This document shows, piece by piece, positions 30,813 to 42,570 of a stretch of DNA of 64,000 nucleotides (position 1 is its first letter; the number at the start of each line of letters is the position of its first letter). The position numbers and the translations under genes were made by a program. This DNA is from Hirudinaria manillensis (taxonomy: Eukaryota > Annelida > Clitellata > Hirudinida > Hirudinidae), in contig CM067529.1 of the NCBI GenBank assembly GCA_034509925.1, positions 10,151,001 through 10,215,000 of the forward strand, written 5' to 3'. The notes beneath the pieces are model-generated. The model did no database searches. It worked only from the letters and a program-made list of their open reading frames with translations, and was not told where the DNA came from.

Positions 30813-31136
30813 ATCCACCAAAGTAGTTCATCGCCCGAGAGGCGCGGAGCCGGTGACGGAAATGTCTGTTACCGCGCGCCGCTGCAAAGAAAATTTAAAG
30901 CCCAAGTCGATACAGTTGGGCGGCAGGGATGACGGAAAGAAGGCCACTGAGAGTCATTGGGGCTAGGTGGCGTCGCTTCAGCGACTGAGTGCAGCGACGA
31001 AAGAAGCCAATGAGAGCTTTCAGTAGTCGCTCCAGTCTGGCACGTGATGGCATAAAGAGGCCAATGAGAGCCTTCCAAAGCCTAAGCTTCGAGTCCGCAC
31101 AATGGAAACCGACAGGGACATCCGGCTGATCACCGG

Positions 31137-31265
31137 ATGCGGCCCACCCCCGGAGAACGTCAGGGGTTTCAAAGGGCCGAAACGTTCGAAGATGGGGGAC
31201 CTTCTCTGAGGATCCCTGTCGGAAAGCTCCGAGGAGGAGTTTCCAGCATCTGTATTTGTACGTAA
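31137..31265 (+). pseudogene. 3'-truncated retrotransposon ORF, right end of array
   Basis: Matches the first 38 codons of the element to 31251, then switches to unrelated AT-rich DNA (tgtatttgtacg) and meets a stop at 31263-31265. This is the 5' end of an element without its 3' end. It is the reverse of the usual non-LTR truncation, in which the 5' end is lost. Confidence 0.92.
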
Positions 31266-31360
31266 CTAATGTTCTCTGAAAGTTGCTTTGAATTTTTGAC
31301 ACAACATAGTACTCGATTAGACGAATGTTATTATATAAATATTACAACTATAACAGGTAA

Positions 31361-31890
31361 TGATATGCTCAACAGAATTATCGCAACAGAGTGAAAATGG
31401 CTAATGGACGTCAACAATAAACAGCAGATCAGCGTCAGACACGACTCCAAGATCATAATTCAAGAGATTGCAATCGCCTTGCATTTCGGTAGTACCCAGA
31501 TGATGATTATAATTTGAGCCGGCATGCTCTTATCGGCTTTAGGAATAAAGTATAGCAAGGCTCTGACATTTATTGGAGAAACGAAAGGAATGTGTGCCGA
31601 CGGAAAAATTAAGTCCTGCCTCCTAAGGACCTCTAGTTTACAAAATAGAATTTAATGTGCAATTTTTTTTATTAACTTGGGGTCCCTTTTTGTTTATTTA
31701 ATTAATTTTCCTTTCATTGATTATCTCTTTATCGTCCTTCCAATGTGTCACAAAGCTATGGAGATAGATGTTAGCATTCGTCCACCTTTTTCGTTTCATA
31801 CAAAATTTAAAATAATTCATATTTTCATACATTCAGACTCCTTAACTTCGTTTTCATGATGATTGTCTTCCTGCTCTTCTATAACGAGAG
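31361..31890 (+). repeat. Diverged dispersed repeat, right copy
   Basis: Blocks at about 31361-31465 and 31773-31885 are the counterparts of 2100-2190 and 2326-2440. Here the blocks are separated by about 300 bases, against about 135 in the left copy, and the zinc-finger part is absent. The similarity ends near 31885. The peptide reading frame of the first block is broken by a TAA. Confidence 0.55.
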
Positions 31891-32548
31891 TTTGGACGAA
31901 ATTATCGACCTGGCCAAAGGTGCATTCTTTCACTCCCTCCCGTCTCCATTTCGATTCCTTCACTCTTGTATCTTGTAACTTACAATTTTTATTTTATTTT
32001 CATTTCTCTTCCTTCCTCGACTTTTTTTTCACAGCCTGAGAGGAATTTCTTATTATTCCCGTACGGGACGATTATAACACCAAGCATCCCTTTTATTTAT
32101 AGTTATTAATCTTAGAACAAAATAGTGTACAAACTACTTCTGCACACAAAATATTTCTGTAACTGTGTCACTTTTGATATAAACTTTTGTTTATCAGATA
32201 TTCAAGTTTTTTTTCTTTTTTGATAGTTCTTTGATTTTTGAGTTCACGTTACTTTTAACTTTATGCAGTTTTTTTAAACTTAGGTCTCTTTTACTTTTAT
32301 TTGCTTTTTATATTTAAATTCGAACGATACTTCCAATAAGTGAATAATTTCTACTTTTGATTCACTTTTGCATTTCAAAATACATTTAAGGAAAAATAAA
32401 TACAAAATGATTTACAAAAGAAACACGTAAATGTAACCAATATATGCGATACTTCATTAACTCGTACCTAAGACAGATATAAATCCTCAATTATACTTTG
32501 AGAAACAATATATGAACAAAAGAACGATTGAAGATTTGAAATTTCAAT

Positions 32549-35500
32549 TCAGCCCTTCAAGACATCCGTGTTTTGTTGTTTCGTTCTGTTGTTAACTTTC
32601 CTGGATCGAACTTTCAAGGCCTCTCTACCGCTCTTTCTTTTCCTGTGCTTCTTCGTAACTTCGTCATCTTTCTTAGCTACGTACACAAACAATTGCTGCG
32701 AGTCTGAATTCTTCCTATTTCTGCTCGTAACTCTCAATGAATAGAGCCCGGAGTCTTTGGATGTCACGTTGTGGATCCTCAGTCTCACGTCTGTCCACTG
32801 CTTGTACAAGTGCTGGCCGCTCTGGGGAGACGTGTTGAAAATAATTATATCGTTGAGGAAAATGTGTTAAAAAGCATAGCAACAATCATTGTATCACGTA
32901 GACATGCATCCTAGCGAGACAATCCTTCCCCCACCTAAAAAAAACCATCAGACAGTTCGTAATCACGATGACCATTTTTTTCTGCTTTTCATACAAGCTA
33001 TTGAGAGGTTCTATTCCATCAAATTTGGAAATTCTTCAAGATGAACTGATTATAAATTAATAAATAATTTTAAAATAAAATAAACAGAGCCGTTAAAATT
33101 GGCTCAAATTAAAAAACATTTCAACGGTATTTTAACACGGAGGCACTCATTGACAGACCTTCAGCACATGAGGTGAAATGACTTGAGTGTATCTTCTCTT
33201 ACGATCCAAGTGGTTGTGTACCTTAGCAACATCTGTAATCACATTTATTCAAGTTTATTTGATTAATTTTTCGTGATTACTATTTTAATATCATTAATTC
33301 ATATCACGATATCATCATCATCGTCATCCTTCAAACTAAAGTTACACACATCGAACATTTTTTTCATAGTTCATTCTTATAAAAAAATCTCAATCAAACA
33401 TTTTATAACAATATAATAATAAATTGGTTAAGTTGCAGATAAATTTATAATTTAAGGTAAATAAAAGTAACCGAAAAGAGCTCCAATTAATAATAAATTA
33501 GTGAAATTTCACCTTTTTTTGAGAAGATTGGACGATGTCCGTGAAACCAGGTCACTGACCCAATGTGACCAATGACGTTGCAGTAGAGATCTAAAAATAG
33601 ACAAAAAAGCATTTTAAGCTCTTTTTGCCTAAAATGCACAGTTATATCTTTAATTTTTTTTTTAAATTCAAACACTTTATAAACAATTTATAACACTTGA
33701 TCTTTATCAAATTAATTAATTAATTATTTATTTACTTATTTTCAACGCAACTCGTTGCAACCAATTTTAAATCATGTTTTACCTTGTTATTGACTTTGAA
33801 GTTTTACGATGTCTACATTATAACGTGGTCTGCACATGTCTCATTCAGTTGGAATGCAATGCAAGAAGACATTTTATACTTCGATGTTTTCGATTAACTT
33901 TTAAACATAAAAATTATTTGCTTCAGGATATTTTAAACCTTAGTTGTAGAAGTTGATAAATTATTTTTTTTGCTGGCTTCAATATCTTTCGGACACTGAG
34001 TGCAGATGAAGTTTGATAGAATTTCAAAGGAACAAATCACCAGGAACCCATCAAAATAAGGTCAGGTGTTGAAATGTTACACTGCAAAAAACCCAGTGCG
34101 AAATTATGTCGATGTTAATATAAATATTACACCAATATTATAACCATTTATTATTACTAAATATTTTTTTTTATTATTATTTTACTTTATTTTCACCCTG
34201 AAATAATAACAAAACATATGTAATTTAATTTTAATAATATTAATTAAAATATTAGATTTATTCGAATTTACTGACTTGAAATGAATTTTAAGTTATAATT
34301 ATTTTTAGAATTTAAATTATTTAATTTACTTTTTTTTATTATATAATAATTTTGTTTAAAATATATCTTCTTTTATTACAAGCCCATTATTAGCCGATGG
34401 TGGAGAGAGCTTGTCGTCTCGAGAGTGACAGCAATTATGGAAACCACGGCATTTTTAAAATAACATTTTAAAATCGCTTTCATTCAAAGATCTTCCGAAA
34501 GGGTAACTGAAGAAGAAGAAGATGACACGAACATGTTAGAAAACGAATGAAGATCCAGTGTTTATGAGCGTCTTAAAATATCATGTTTTGCGGATACAAT
34601 CCACAGCCTAATGCATCATTAGTAAGTTTAATTATAATTAAATAGGTTATCTAACAAATTCACGTTATTAACTAGCATTAATGGTTATTATTATGTTATT
34701 CATAAGCAATACTTACAATTTATTTTCCTTATTTTTCAGATATTATTATAAAAGGGACAGTGAAATAGGGACACAAACAAGCTTCAAGCAACTCTACTTC
34801 TTAACAGTTTTCAAAATGGTCGGCTTTGGTCTAGCAACTGGTTGTTTTAGAATCCACGGTTATAATTAACAAGTTTATAATAAAGCCACAGATTTTTATT
34901 TTTATAATTGCTGCTTTTATTATTAACAAACAATTTATCACTCAACTATTGAATGGATCCAGAAGGACATTACCTTGGCTTAGCCGTCATTAGTCGTTTC
35001 TGTCCTTCATTTATAACCGATTAATTAGTTTATGCCACGTGGCATTCTGACACTGAGATTTATTGCAAATATTTGTTTTAATTTGGTTCGTTTGAAGTCC
35101 AAAAGGGAAAATCGAAAGTGGTTTTTTTTTATGTTATTGGAATGTTGATTCATTACTAATCAAGTCCTTGTCTGCGCTCTTGTCTGTACCATCTTGTTAT
35201 AGCTCCGAATAAATAATATTACTGTAATTACCATTATTAATTACGTTTTAATTATCTTATATGAATGAATTCAGAGCTCCATAATTATTTTATCGTATGT
35301 TAAATAAGAAAAAAAAGCACACAATGGACAAAATATTGCTTTGTTGGATTATATTCTATTATCGTTCGATTAAAAATGTTTCGTTTTCTTCTGACACGTC
35401 ATCAATTGGATGCCTCAAATGATCAGCCGTGAGAGAAAAGACAGCTTAATAAGGGTTTAATATTCTCTTAATTAACAAAGCACTGGAGTCGAGTCAATTT

Positions 35501-37552
35501 TTTTTACAAACGCATCAAGCAGGATGGATAAAAGGTCGGATCCCAGGACATTCATCCAATCATTCATTAATGGATAGATGGATATAAAGACGGTCGGATT
35601 GATGGATGGATGGACGGATGGATGGATGGATGAATGAATGGATGGATGGACGGATGGATGGATGTGACTCAGTTTAAACTTTGCAAAGGGTTTCTGAACA
35701 CGTGTAGACTTTCAACAATTGGAATCCATTGTTTTGCGGTTTGTTCAGACAACAGCGTAGAAATTAAAGAGAAATGCCGATCTGAAGAATAAATCCATTC
35801 ATTCATCCATCCATTCATTCGTAATTCACCATGCGAAAACAGATTTGAATTCGATTAATCACATGTCCATTTTTATCGCTAGCACTTCATTAAAATATGC
35901 ATTTATTGGAATTAATATTAGTAAATAAACACATTTATCCTAAAGACGTAAACAGATCCACAACAACATCAACAACAACAACATCAATAACAGCAACAAC
36001 AACAGCAACGCAAACGAATGGAGAAAGGAAATGAAAATAAAAGAAAAAAAAGTAACCATCCTTAAAATTGAAATATAATCTTCGACTGGCAAGTGATTCT
36101 TTATAAAGTAGAAGGAAATACATACACGTTAGGCTGAGAATAGGAAAACACGAAACACACCGACGCGTCAACTGAAGGCTTCCCCCTGCCATAAATCAGC
36201 ACAAAAAGATCATAAATCAATTGTGGAACTTCTATTAAGTCTCACACTCGTCGTAAAGTTTTCACAACGAGTTTAAAAATAATTCTCCAATCACCGCACG
36301 TTCTGCACTGAACGACGATAGGTCGAACGAGTCGTTAATTTTTATTTTTACGTCATTAAATTTTTTTTTATATTTATTATATGTTATTTATTATGATTTA
36401 CATTTTCTTTTTATATTTTTCAATTCAAGTCTTGCTTTTCAGACTGAGCTAATTTCGTTTTCCTTGCGTTTACAAGTTAAATTCTTTATTTTTAAAAAAT
36501 AAACATTAATTAATTATTATGAATGTTTATATTTTAAATTACTACTTAAATTATAAAACAAATAAAAATAAATTAAACGTAAATTGAAAAAATTGTGCTT
36601 TTATCTTTCCCTGACAGCTTTTCAAGGCGAGCTCATAATGTTAACGATGCGAGTGATATAAAGTTGTATATTATATATTTCAATTGAGAATATTAAACAT
36701 TATTTTATTAATATTAAAATAAGTAATATGCTATTAATGTTATAAATATATGCATTGTTTGTTGCAGGCGACATGCAAATGTTGACCTCATTTCAAGAGC
36801 TGACCTCTGAACTCACCTAGATGCGGGGGAGTTCGTGGTACGTCCCATTCTCTCTCAACTACGTTCTTACAGGTCCACACGAGAATCTTTTTATTGAAGA
36901 GTTTGAGGTAGTGGGATATTTCCTATTATCAATTATTATAATAAAAATCATTTTTAACATCTTTTTATTAATGAATAAAACAATTAATTAATATTAATAT
37001 TTTTATTTTTTAATAATTTTCATATTTTTATTAATTAATAAAACAATTAATTAATGAAACGAAATATTTTTGCTGAGCTAAAGTTTAATTGGAGAAAATG
37101 TGATCAAACAAATCCTAAACAAGCAACAGCAATATAAAATAATATAATAAAATAATATAATAAAATAATATAATAAAATAATATAATAAAATAATATAAT
37201 AAAATAATATAATAAAATAAAATAATATAATAAAATAATATAATAAAATAATATAATAAAATAATATAATAAAATATAAAAATATAGCAACCTGGTCATT
37301 TTTGAATGTCCTCCAACTCTGCTGTACCCTGGAAATGTTGCTTCGATGATGATGATGATGGTGGTGATGGTGAGAGTGGTGATGATGATGATGGATTGGG
37401 TTTGTGATCCGATTGATGGCCGGATCAGTGAGGTATTTGAGATCGAGGTTGGGTGGTATGTAAATGGCTGAACCACTACCCCAACAGGAGGCGATGATGA
37501 TGATGATGACGACGCTGGACCAGAGTAATCTTTCGACACCCTCGCTCCGCAT
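32549..37552 (-). CDS. Secreted Ig-domain protein, five exons, 251 residues, family unknown
   Basis: Minus-strand exons in order: 37552-37292, 36886-36817, 33590-33513, 33232-33159, 32821-32549. Intron phases are 0, 1, 1, 0, and every junction keeps frame with GT-AG borders. Residues 1-29 form a signal peptide (five-Ile core, ending G-S-G-S-A). A His-rich run covers 54-69, and sequons lie at N72 and N179. The Ig-like domain spans about 88-210: B-strand cysteine C114 in D-L-Y-C-N-V, core tryptophan W125, and D-S-G-L-Y (184-188). The position that should hold the second Ig cysteine (190) is leucine; an extra C93 lies just before the domain. The tail 211-251 is Lys/Arg-rich. It is expected to be secreted, perhaps binding acidic glycans through the tail (inference). 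AATAAA on this strand at 32301-32296 fits the 3' end. I do not recognise the family, and the first exon is the least certain part. Confidence 0.72.
33591..36816. other. Long AT-rich intron of the Ig-domain gene
   Basis: Intron between the second and third exons. It holds low-complexity A/T tracts, a GATG-type tract (35600-35664) and a CAA/CAT-rich patch at about 35950-36020. One ORF with an acceptor and an AATAAA after it (34740-34884, plus strand) could not be joined to an upstream exon. Nothing else was recognised. Confidence 0.5.
35600..35664. repeat. GGAT tetranucleotide microsatellite
   Basis: GATG/GGAT units with occasional GGAC and GAAT variants. Confidence 0.85.
37131..37286. repeat. 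13-bp AT minisatellite
   Basis: Tandem AAAATAATATAAT units, about a dozen, with slight irregularity near 37210-37220. It starts a few bases inside the first intron of the Ig gene, next to the splice donor at 37291. Confidence 0.85.
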
Positions 37553-38040
37553 TCTCTTCAGTCCATCACAGGAATGGATGATAGGACGGAAGGATGATTT
37601 CATGGAGAGGTAGATTGGTTGACTCTTGGCTGGCTGGCTTGATGGATTGATTGATTGATTGATAGACAGAAATCCTGCCAATCAACTCTTCCGCCAATCG
37701 TTGATCAATAAACTTTATTTATTCTATTTTAATAAATCTTTTCAGAGCCTAATAATTCAATACCAAACGAGTCCAGCATTTTCAGTAATTTGTTTAAAAC
37801 CAATTTTAAAAAACAATGCAATTCAACATCTCAAGCACGAATCTCAAAAATAAAAACAAAATAAATAATAAATTGACACCAACAAATTCACGAACGCAAT
37901 GAAATTCTTCCAGTTGCGAGTCTTTTAAAGACTTGTTTTTGGTGCGCGCCTGTGAAAAGTTACAATGGTTTTCAATGGTCTGCCTTCGTCTGTGATCGTC
38001 GGGGATTGCCACGTTTTGTCATGAATGTTGTTGAGATATT

Positions 38041-38074
38041 ATTATTAATTCTTATTATTATTATTATTGTTACT

Positions 38075-38114
<40 letters not shown>

Positions 38115-38140
38115 GTTGTTGTTGTTGTTATTATCATTAT
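38041..38140. repeat. ATT/GTT trinucleotide microsatellite
   Basis: ATT runs grading into GTT near the end. Similar shorter ATT runs occur at about 38693-38722. Confidence 0.85.
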
Positions 38141-38299
38141 ATGTTAGTTTTTGTTGAATATTTATGACACACGACGTGTAGTTAGCGATAGGATTTGATG
38201 AATTAAGTTGAGTTACAACTGGTTGTTATGCGGATTTTATGATGTTATTATGATGGGTTCAGCTCTGCTGATTAATTTTGAATTTGGTAAATTATGAAT

Positions 38300-38420
38300 A
38301 TCATCATCGTCGTCGTCATCATCATCATCATCGCAGTCATCTTCGTCATCATCGTCGTCGTCATCATCATCATCGCAGTCATCTTCGTCGTCGTCATCAC
38401 GGTTATCATCATGGTGATCG
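38300..38420. repeat. TCA/TCG repeat with longer-period duplication
   Basis: TCATCATCG-type triplets. Within them a longer segment containing ATCGCAGTCATCTTCGTC appears twice, so the tract has a second, longer period. Confidence 0.8.
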
Positions 38421-38693
38421 TATAGCGATGAATTATGGAAGTGAATTATGGCGGTGAGTGACTGCAGCGAGGATGATAAAACATCCGACGATGGAGGTGA
38501 TAATTCGATTACGAACGATAAGATGGAAGCTGTTTTATCAATTTCACATCAGAACATTCGAGACCTGATAAGGATTGATGTTCTAATAATAACGACAATA
38601 TGCAATACAGCAGCAACATGCAATATTAATAATAATTTACCATAACAATATTATTTATGAAATAAAGTTATTTGAACCACGTGAGTGATGTAA

Positions 38694-38724
<31 letters not shown>

Positions 38725-39009
38725 TATTATTATAAATATTATATGAAAGCTATTGATATTAATTGAAAATATTATTTTTAATTACTAAATTAAAAAATTT
38801 AGTCGGCATAATATCCCTAACTTCTTCAAAATAGTTGTATTCGTTAATTTATTCATAAAAACTGATGGTAATAATAATAATAATAATAATACGATTAATA
38901 ATAACCACAACAGTAGCAATAACAATAATAATAATCTTTGTTGCCCGTGAGACGCAGAGGTCGATAGTGTGCAAGAGTTTCATTCATAAAATGTGAATAC
39001 TACTAGTAT

Positions 39010-39482
39010 TAGTATTAGTAATAATAATAATAATAATAATAATTAATGTCATTATTATATCAAACGTTATTGTAACAATAATAATAATAATAACATCATT
39101 ATAATAATAATAATAACAACAATAATAATAACGACAATTATAATAATAATAATAATAATAATAATCTCACGAAGATCCTGTTTTGTCCTCAGCTGAACAA
39201 AAGTTCATTGATTAGAAAATCGTCTGCCAAATTATGGGACATTAATCTCTTTTATTAGTTTTTAAAATAATTTTTTTTTAATATTTTTAAAATAATTTTT
39301 TTAAAATGGTTCTCATTAGGAGCTCGACAGCTCTAAGTAACACAAAGGGCCGTTATTAAGACAAATCTCTCTTGCAATATTGATGGTAACGTTAGTGCAA
39401 GGTTGATGTAAATAATAATAATAATAATAATATTAATAATAATAATAATAATAATATTAATAATAATAATAATAATAATAAT
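39010..39482. repeat. Interrupted AAT microsatellites
   Basis: AAT tracts at 39015-39165 and 39412-39482, separated by unique A/T-rich sequence. A related tract lies at 38868-38940. Confidence 0.8.
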
Positions 39483-39965
39483 GGCTATGTAATACCAATA
39501 CTGATTGGATTATTACTACGTTACTATGTAACGATGCATTATCAGATGACTGCAATGATATACTATTAGAAGACCAAAATGTACTAATTACATCAACATT
39601 ATTATTGTTACATTTAAATATTATATTGTTATAAATAAATAAAAATCGTTATAAATAAACATATTTGAACATCTTCATCAATCAAACTGTTACCTTAATA
39701 TTAAATAAAATTCGATAAATTATTTTTTAATTTCATAACAATCTCATCGTTCTCAGGGCGGCCATAACGTTCCGGGGTCTATGTTTTCGTCACGTTTTAT
39801 TTCGATTTTTATTGAATTTAATTTTTAATTTTTTTTTATTTTTTAATTTTTTTTTTACTTCCATTTTACGACTTCAGCGTTTTAAGGTGAACCTTGGATG
39901 ATGTTCTCACGAAGATGTTTGTAAGTTTTGCAACTCACTGCGAAAGTTGTTGCTGTGTGTTGATA

Positions 39966-39985
39966 TTATTATTATTATTATTATG

Positions 39986-40050
<65 letters not shown>
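39966..40050. repeat. ATT microsatellite
   Basis: A nearly pure ATT run with one GATT interruption, ending in GTTGCTGTTGTTG. Confidence 0.88.
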
Positions 40051-40051
<1 letters not shown>

Positions 40052-40650
40052 GTTGCTGTTGTTGTCGTTGTTTGTCCTTATTGATATTATATTTGGTTGA
40101 TCTACGTATTTAAATCAAAGCTAATGTTATGAAACTGTTCAAGTATCAGATTTATCAATCAAATTTTAGAAATTTGAAAATACATATTACCCAAGTCTTC
40201 ATTATCATCATCATCATCGTCGTCGTCGTCGTAGTCATCATCATCATCATCATAACATCTATGGTAATAATATTATTATTATCAATAATATAATTAACAA
40301 TATCACAACAAATTTTTATTGCAATAATATGTGCATGTAAAATCTCATTACTCGATGCAAATTCTTTAATGTTCATGAATTGCGTAAGAAATTATATAAA
40401 ATAGTGCATAAGATACCGAAACATTATATAAAAATATAAACAATTATAAAAATTATTCGCAGATAAATTTTTAAATAAATAATTTTTGCAGGCCGTTAAA
40501 AGAAATTCTGACAAAAAACGGAGAGAAGTTTGTTTTGCAAATGAAAAAAAAGTAAACTTCTTGAAATTTATTTTTTTATTTTATTTTTTGTAATTTAGAG
40601 ACGTTCACTCTTCCGATTCAATGTGCAATTCGTCACGCACATGTGTGCCT

Positions 40651-41106
40651 GTAATATAATATAATATAATATAATATAATATAATATAATATAATATAAT
40701 ATAATATAATATAATATAATATAATATAATATAATATAATATAATATAATATAATATAATATATATAATATAATATAATATAATATAATATAATATAATA
40801 TAATATAATATAATATAATATAATATAATATAATATAATATAATATAATATAATATAATATAATATAATATAATATAATATAATATAATATAATATAATA
40901 TAATATAATATAATATAATATAATATAATATAATATAATATAATATAATATAATATAATATAATATAATATAATATAATATAATATAATATAATATAATA
41001 TAATATAATATAATATAATATAATATAATATAATATAATATAATATAATATAATATAATATAATATAATATAATATAATATAATATAATATAATATAATA
41101 TAATAT
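40651..41106. repeat. ATAAT pentanucleotide satellite, about 455 bp
   Basis: About 90 consecutive ATAAT units with a single visible interruption (ATATATAAT) near 40760. Open in several frames only because the repeat lacks stops in them; not coding. Confidence 0.95.
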
Positions 41107-41846
41107 TAGAATCTCTGGCACTTCTCACGAGTCTTTAATTTCAGCGTGCAAATAATTTCTCACAAAAACCATTGCAAATACTGAAATAAACATCCTTCCG
41201 TCGTAGACATCGGTCTGTCTGTCATTTGATTGTTTGTTTGTTTATTTATTTATTTATTGCAGCTTTTTGTTTGTCTCGGTTGTCATGGTTACCGTGCCAG
41301 TCGCAACCGGGACGCTCTTTCGGGTGATTGAGTTTCGATTGATTGATCGGTGTTGATTGAACGTTTTGAGTGATTGACCAGAGCTGATTGAGCGGGATTA
41401 TTAATTAATAAATTTATTAAATTAAAAATTTAGAATGTATTGTTAAATTTAATATAATATTTAATTAAAAATAACATTAATGTCAATGTTACTGAATGTC
41501 ATTCCGACCGTAATTTTAAATGCTTATCATCCAATTACATTCCTATTTCTTATTATAATTTTTATGTTTAATTATGTAATAAGAATTTATGACAATAATA
41601 AATATAAATAACATTAAATAATTTAAATAACGTTAATAATCATTCAATTTAATATTAATAATATGTTATTATTTCGAGTTAATTAATAATATAATTGGTT
41701 TTGCTTAGGAAGAAATTATGAGATAAATGTCTCGCAATTAGCAGTTTGTGCCACTTTTTTTTCTTGCAACTGAACGCTTCGTTTAAGTGGAATTCTTTGA
41801 GGAGTAAACAATCATTTATAAACTTCTGCGAAAACGACTGTGATTG

Positions 41847-42014
41847 CAGTGGTGATGATGATGATGCTGATGCTGATGACGATTACGATGATGACGACGA
41901 CGATGATGATGACGATGACGACGACGACGATGATGATGACGGCGATGATGATGACGATGACGACGATGATGACGATGACGCTGACGATTACGATGATGAC
42001 GACGACGATGGTGA
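41847..42014. repeat. GAT/GAC trinucleotide tract
   Basis: Long GAY-type tract that would read as poly-Asp. No splice or start context supports coding use. Confidence 0.88.
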
Positions 42015-42473
42015 TTTTCGTATTGCTGTTCATAAACAAACGTTACCATGAAATTAAATTTAAAAAAAAAATTTCTGCGAAAATGAGATGAAAGTAATAG
42101 AAAGTAATTTGTCAAGTTCAGATTAAAAAGGCATCGTTTATCATGATTAGAGAACCGATTATGCAAACGTGAAAGGCCTATTCAACCAACCAATCAACGT
42201 TGAATTCAATTCCTTTCAAAGGGAAGGCAGGTTTTTTTTTATCAATGGATTCAAAAGTTATGAATGAATGAATGAGTGTACTACGACTACTCCTTTACAA
42301 CCTACGCCTTCTAGTTACTAGTACTACTACTACTACTACGCTACTATTACTACTATCACTACTACGTTACTATTACTGATGTAAGTAATGGAGGTAACAA
42401 TAATTTTATTGATAATAACTCTAACAATAGTTTTGCTGTTATTGGACACATAGAGACGAATCGAACAATGATT

Positions 42474-42498
42474 TTATTATTATTATTATCATTTATTA

Positions 42499-42542
<44 letters not shown>

Positions 42543-42570
42543 TATTATCATTATTATTATTATTATTACT
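42474..42570. repeat. ATT microsatellite with duplicated flank
   Basis: ATT runs separated by repeated TTTATTATCATT interruptions, suggesting internal duplication of a mixed unit. Confidence 0.82.

Larger units (their letters stand above)
6738..31251 (+). mobile_element. Head-to-tail array of an RLE-type (R2/Hero/NeSL-like) non-LTR retrotransposon
   Basis: A 3,972-bp unit is repeated with all copies in the same orientation: six complete units, a left partial starting at codon 1136 of the ORF, and a right partial stopping after codon 38, about 6.17 units in total. ORF starts fall exactly 3,972 bases apart (7305, 11277, 15249, 19221, 23193, 27165, then 31137). Only 324 bases separate each stop from the next ATG, so 3' and 5' UTRs abut with little or no spacer and no poly(A) tract. 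The sole difference I noticed is T/C at 7502 versus 11474, which is synonymous. The domain order (zinc finger, RT, CCHC, restriction-like endonuclease) places the element among early-branching site-specific-type non-LTR retrotransposons; the exact clade is not resolved. No target-site duplication is visible at the array ends. Confidence 0.95.

Noticed and set aside
6738-31251. CRISPR-like or satellite array
   Set aside because: The unit is a complete protein-coding retrotransposon, and no short repeat-spacer pattern exists.
34740-34884. Small plus-strand terminal-exon candidate with an acceptor, a 43-codon frame and AATAAA at 34879
   Set aside because: Joining it to the only nearby donor (34622) creates a stop at once in the needed phase, and the peptide matches no family I know.
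40595-41128. ORFs rich in Ile-Leu-Tyr over the pentanucleotide tract
   Set aside because: Pure translation of the ATAAT repeat, open because the unit has no stop in those frames.
41746-42166. Poly-Asp, poly-Met/Thr and His/Arg-rich ORFs
   Set aside because: Translations of the GAT/GAC tract in different frames and strands; no splice or start context.
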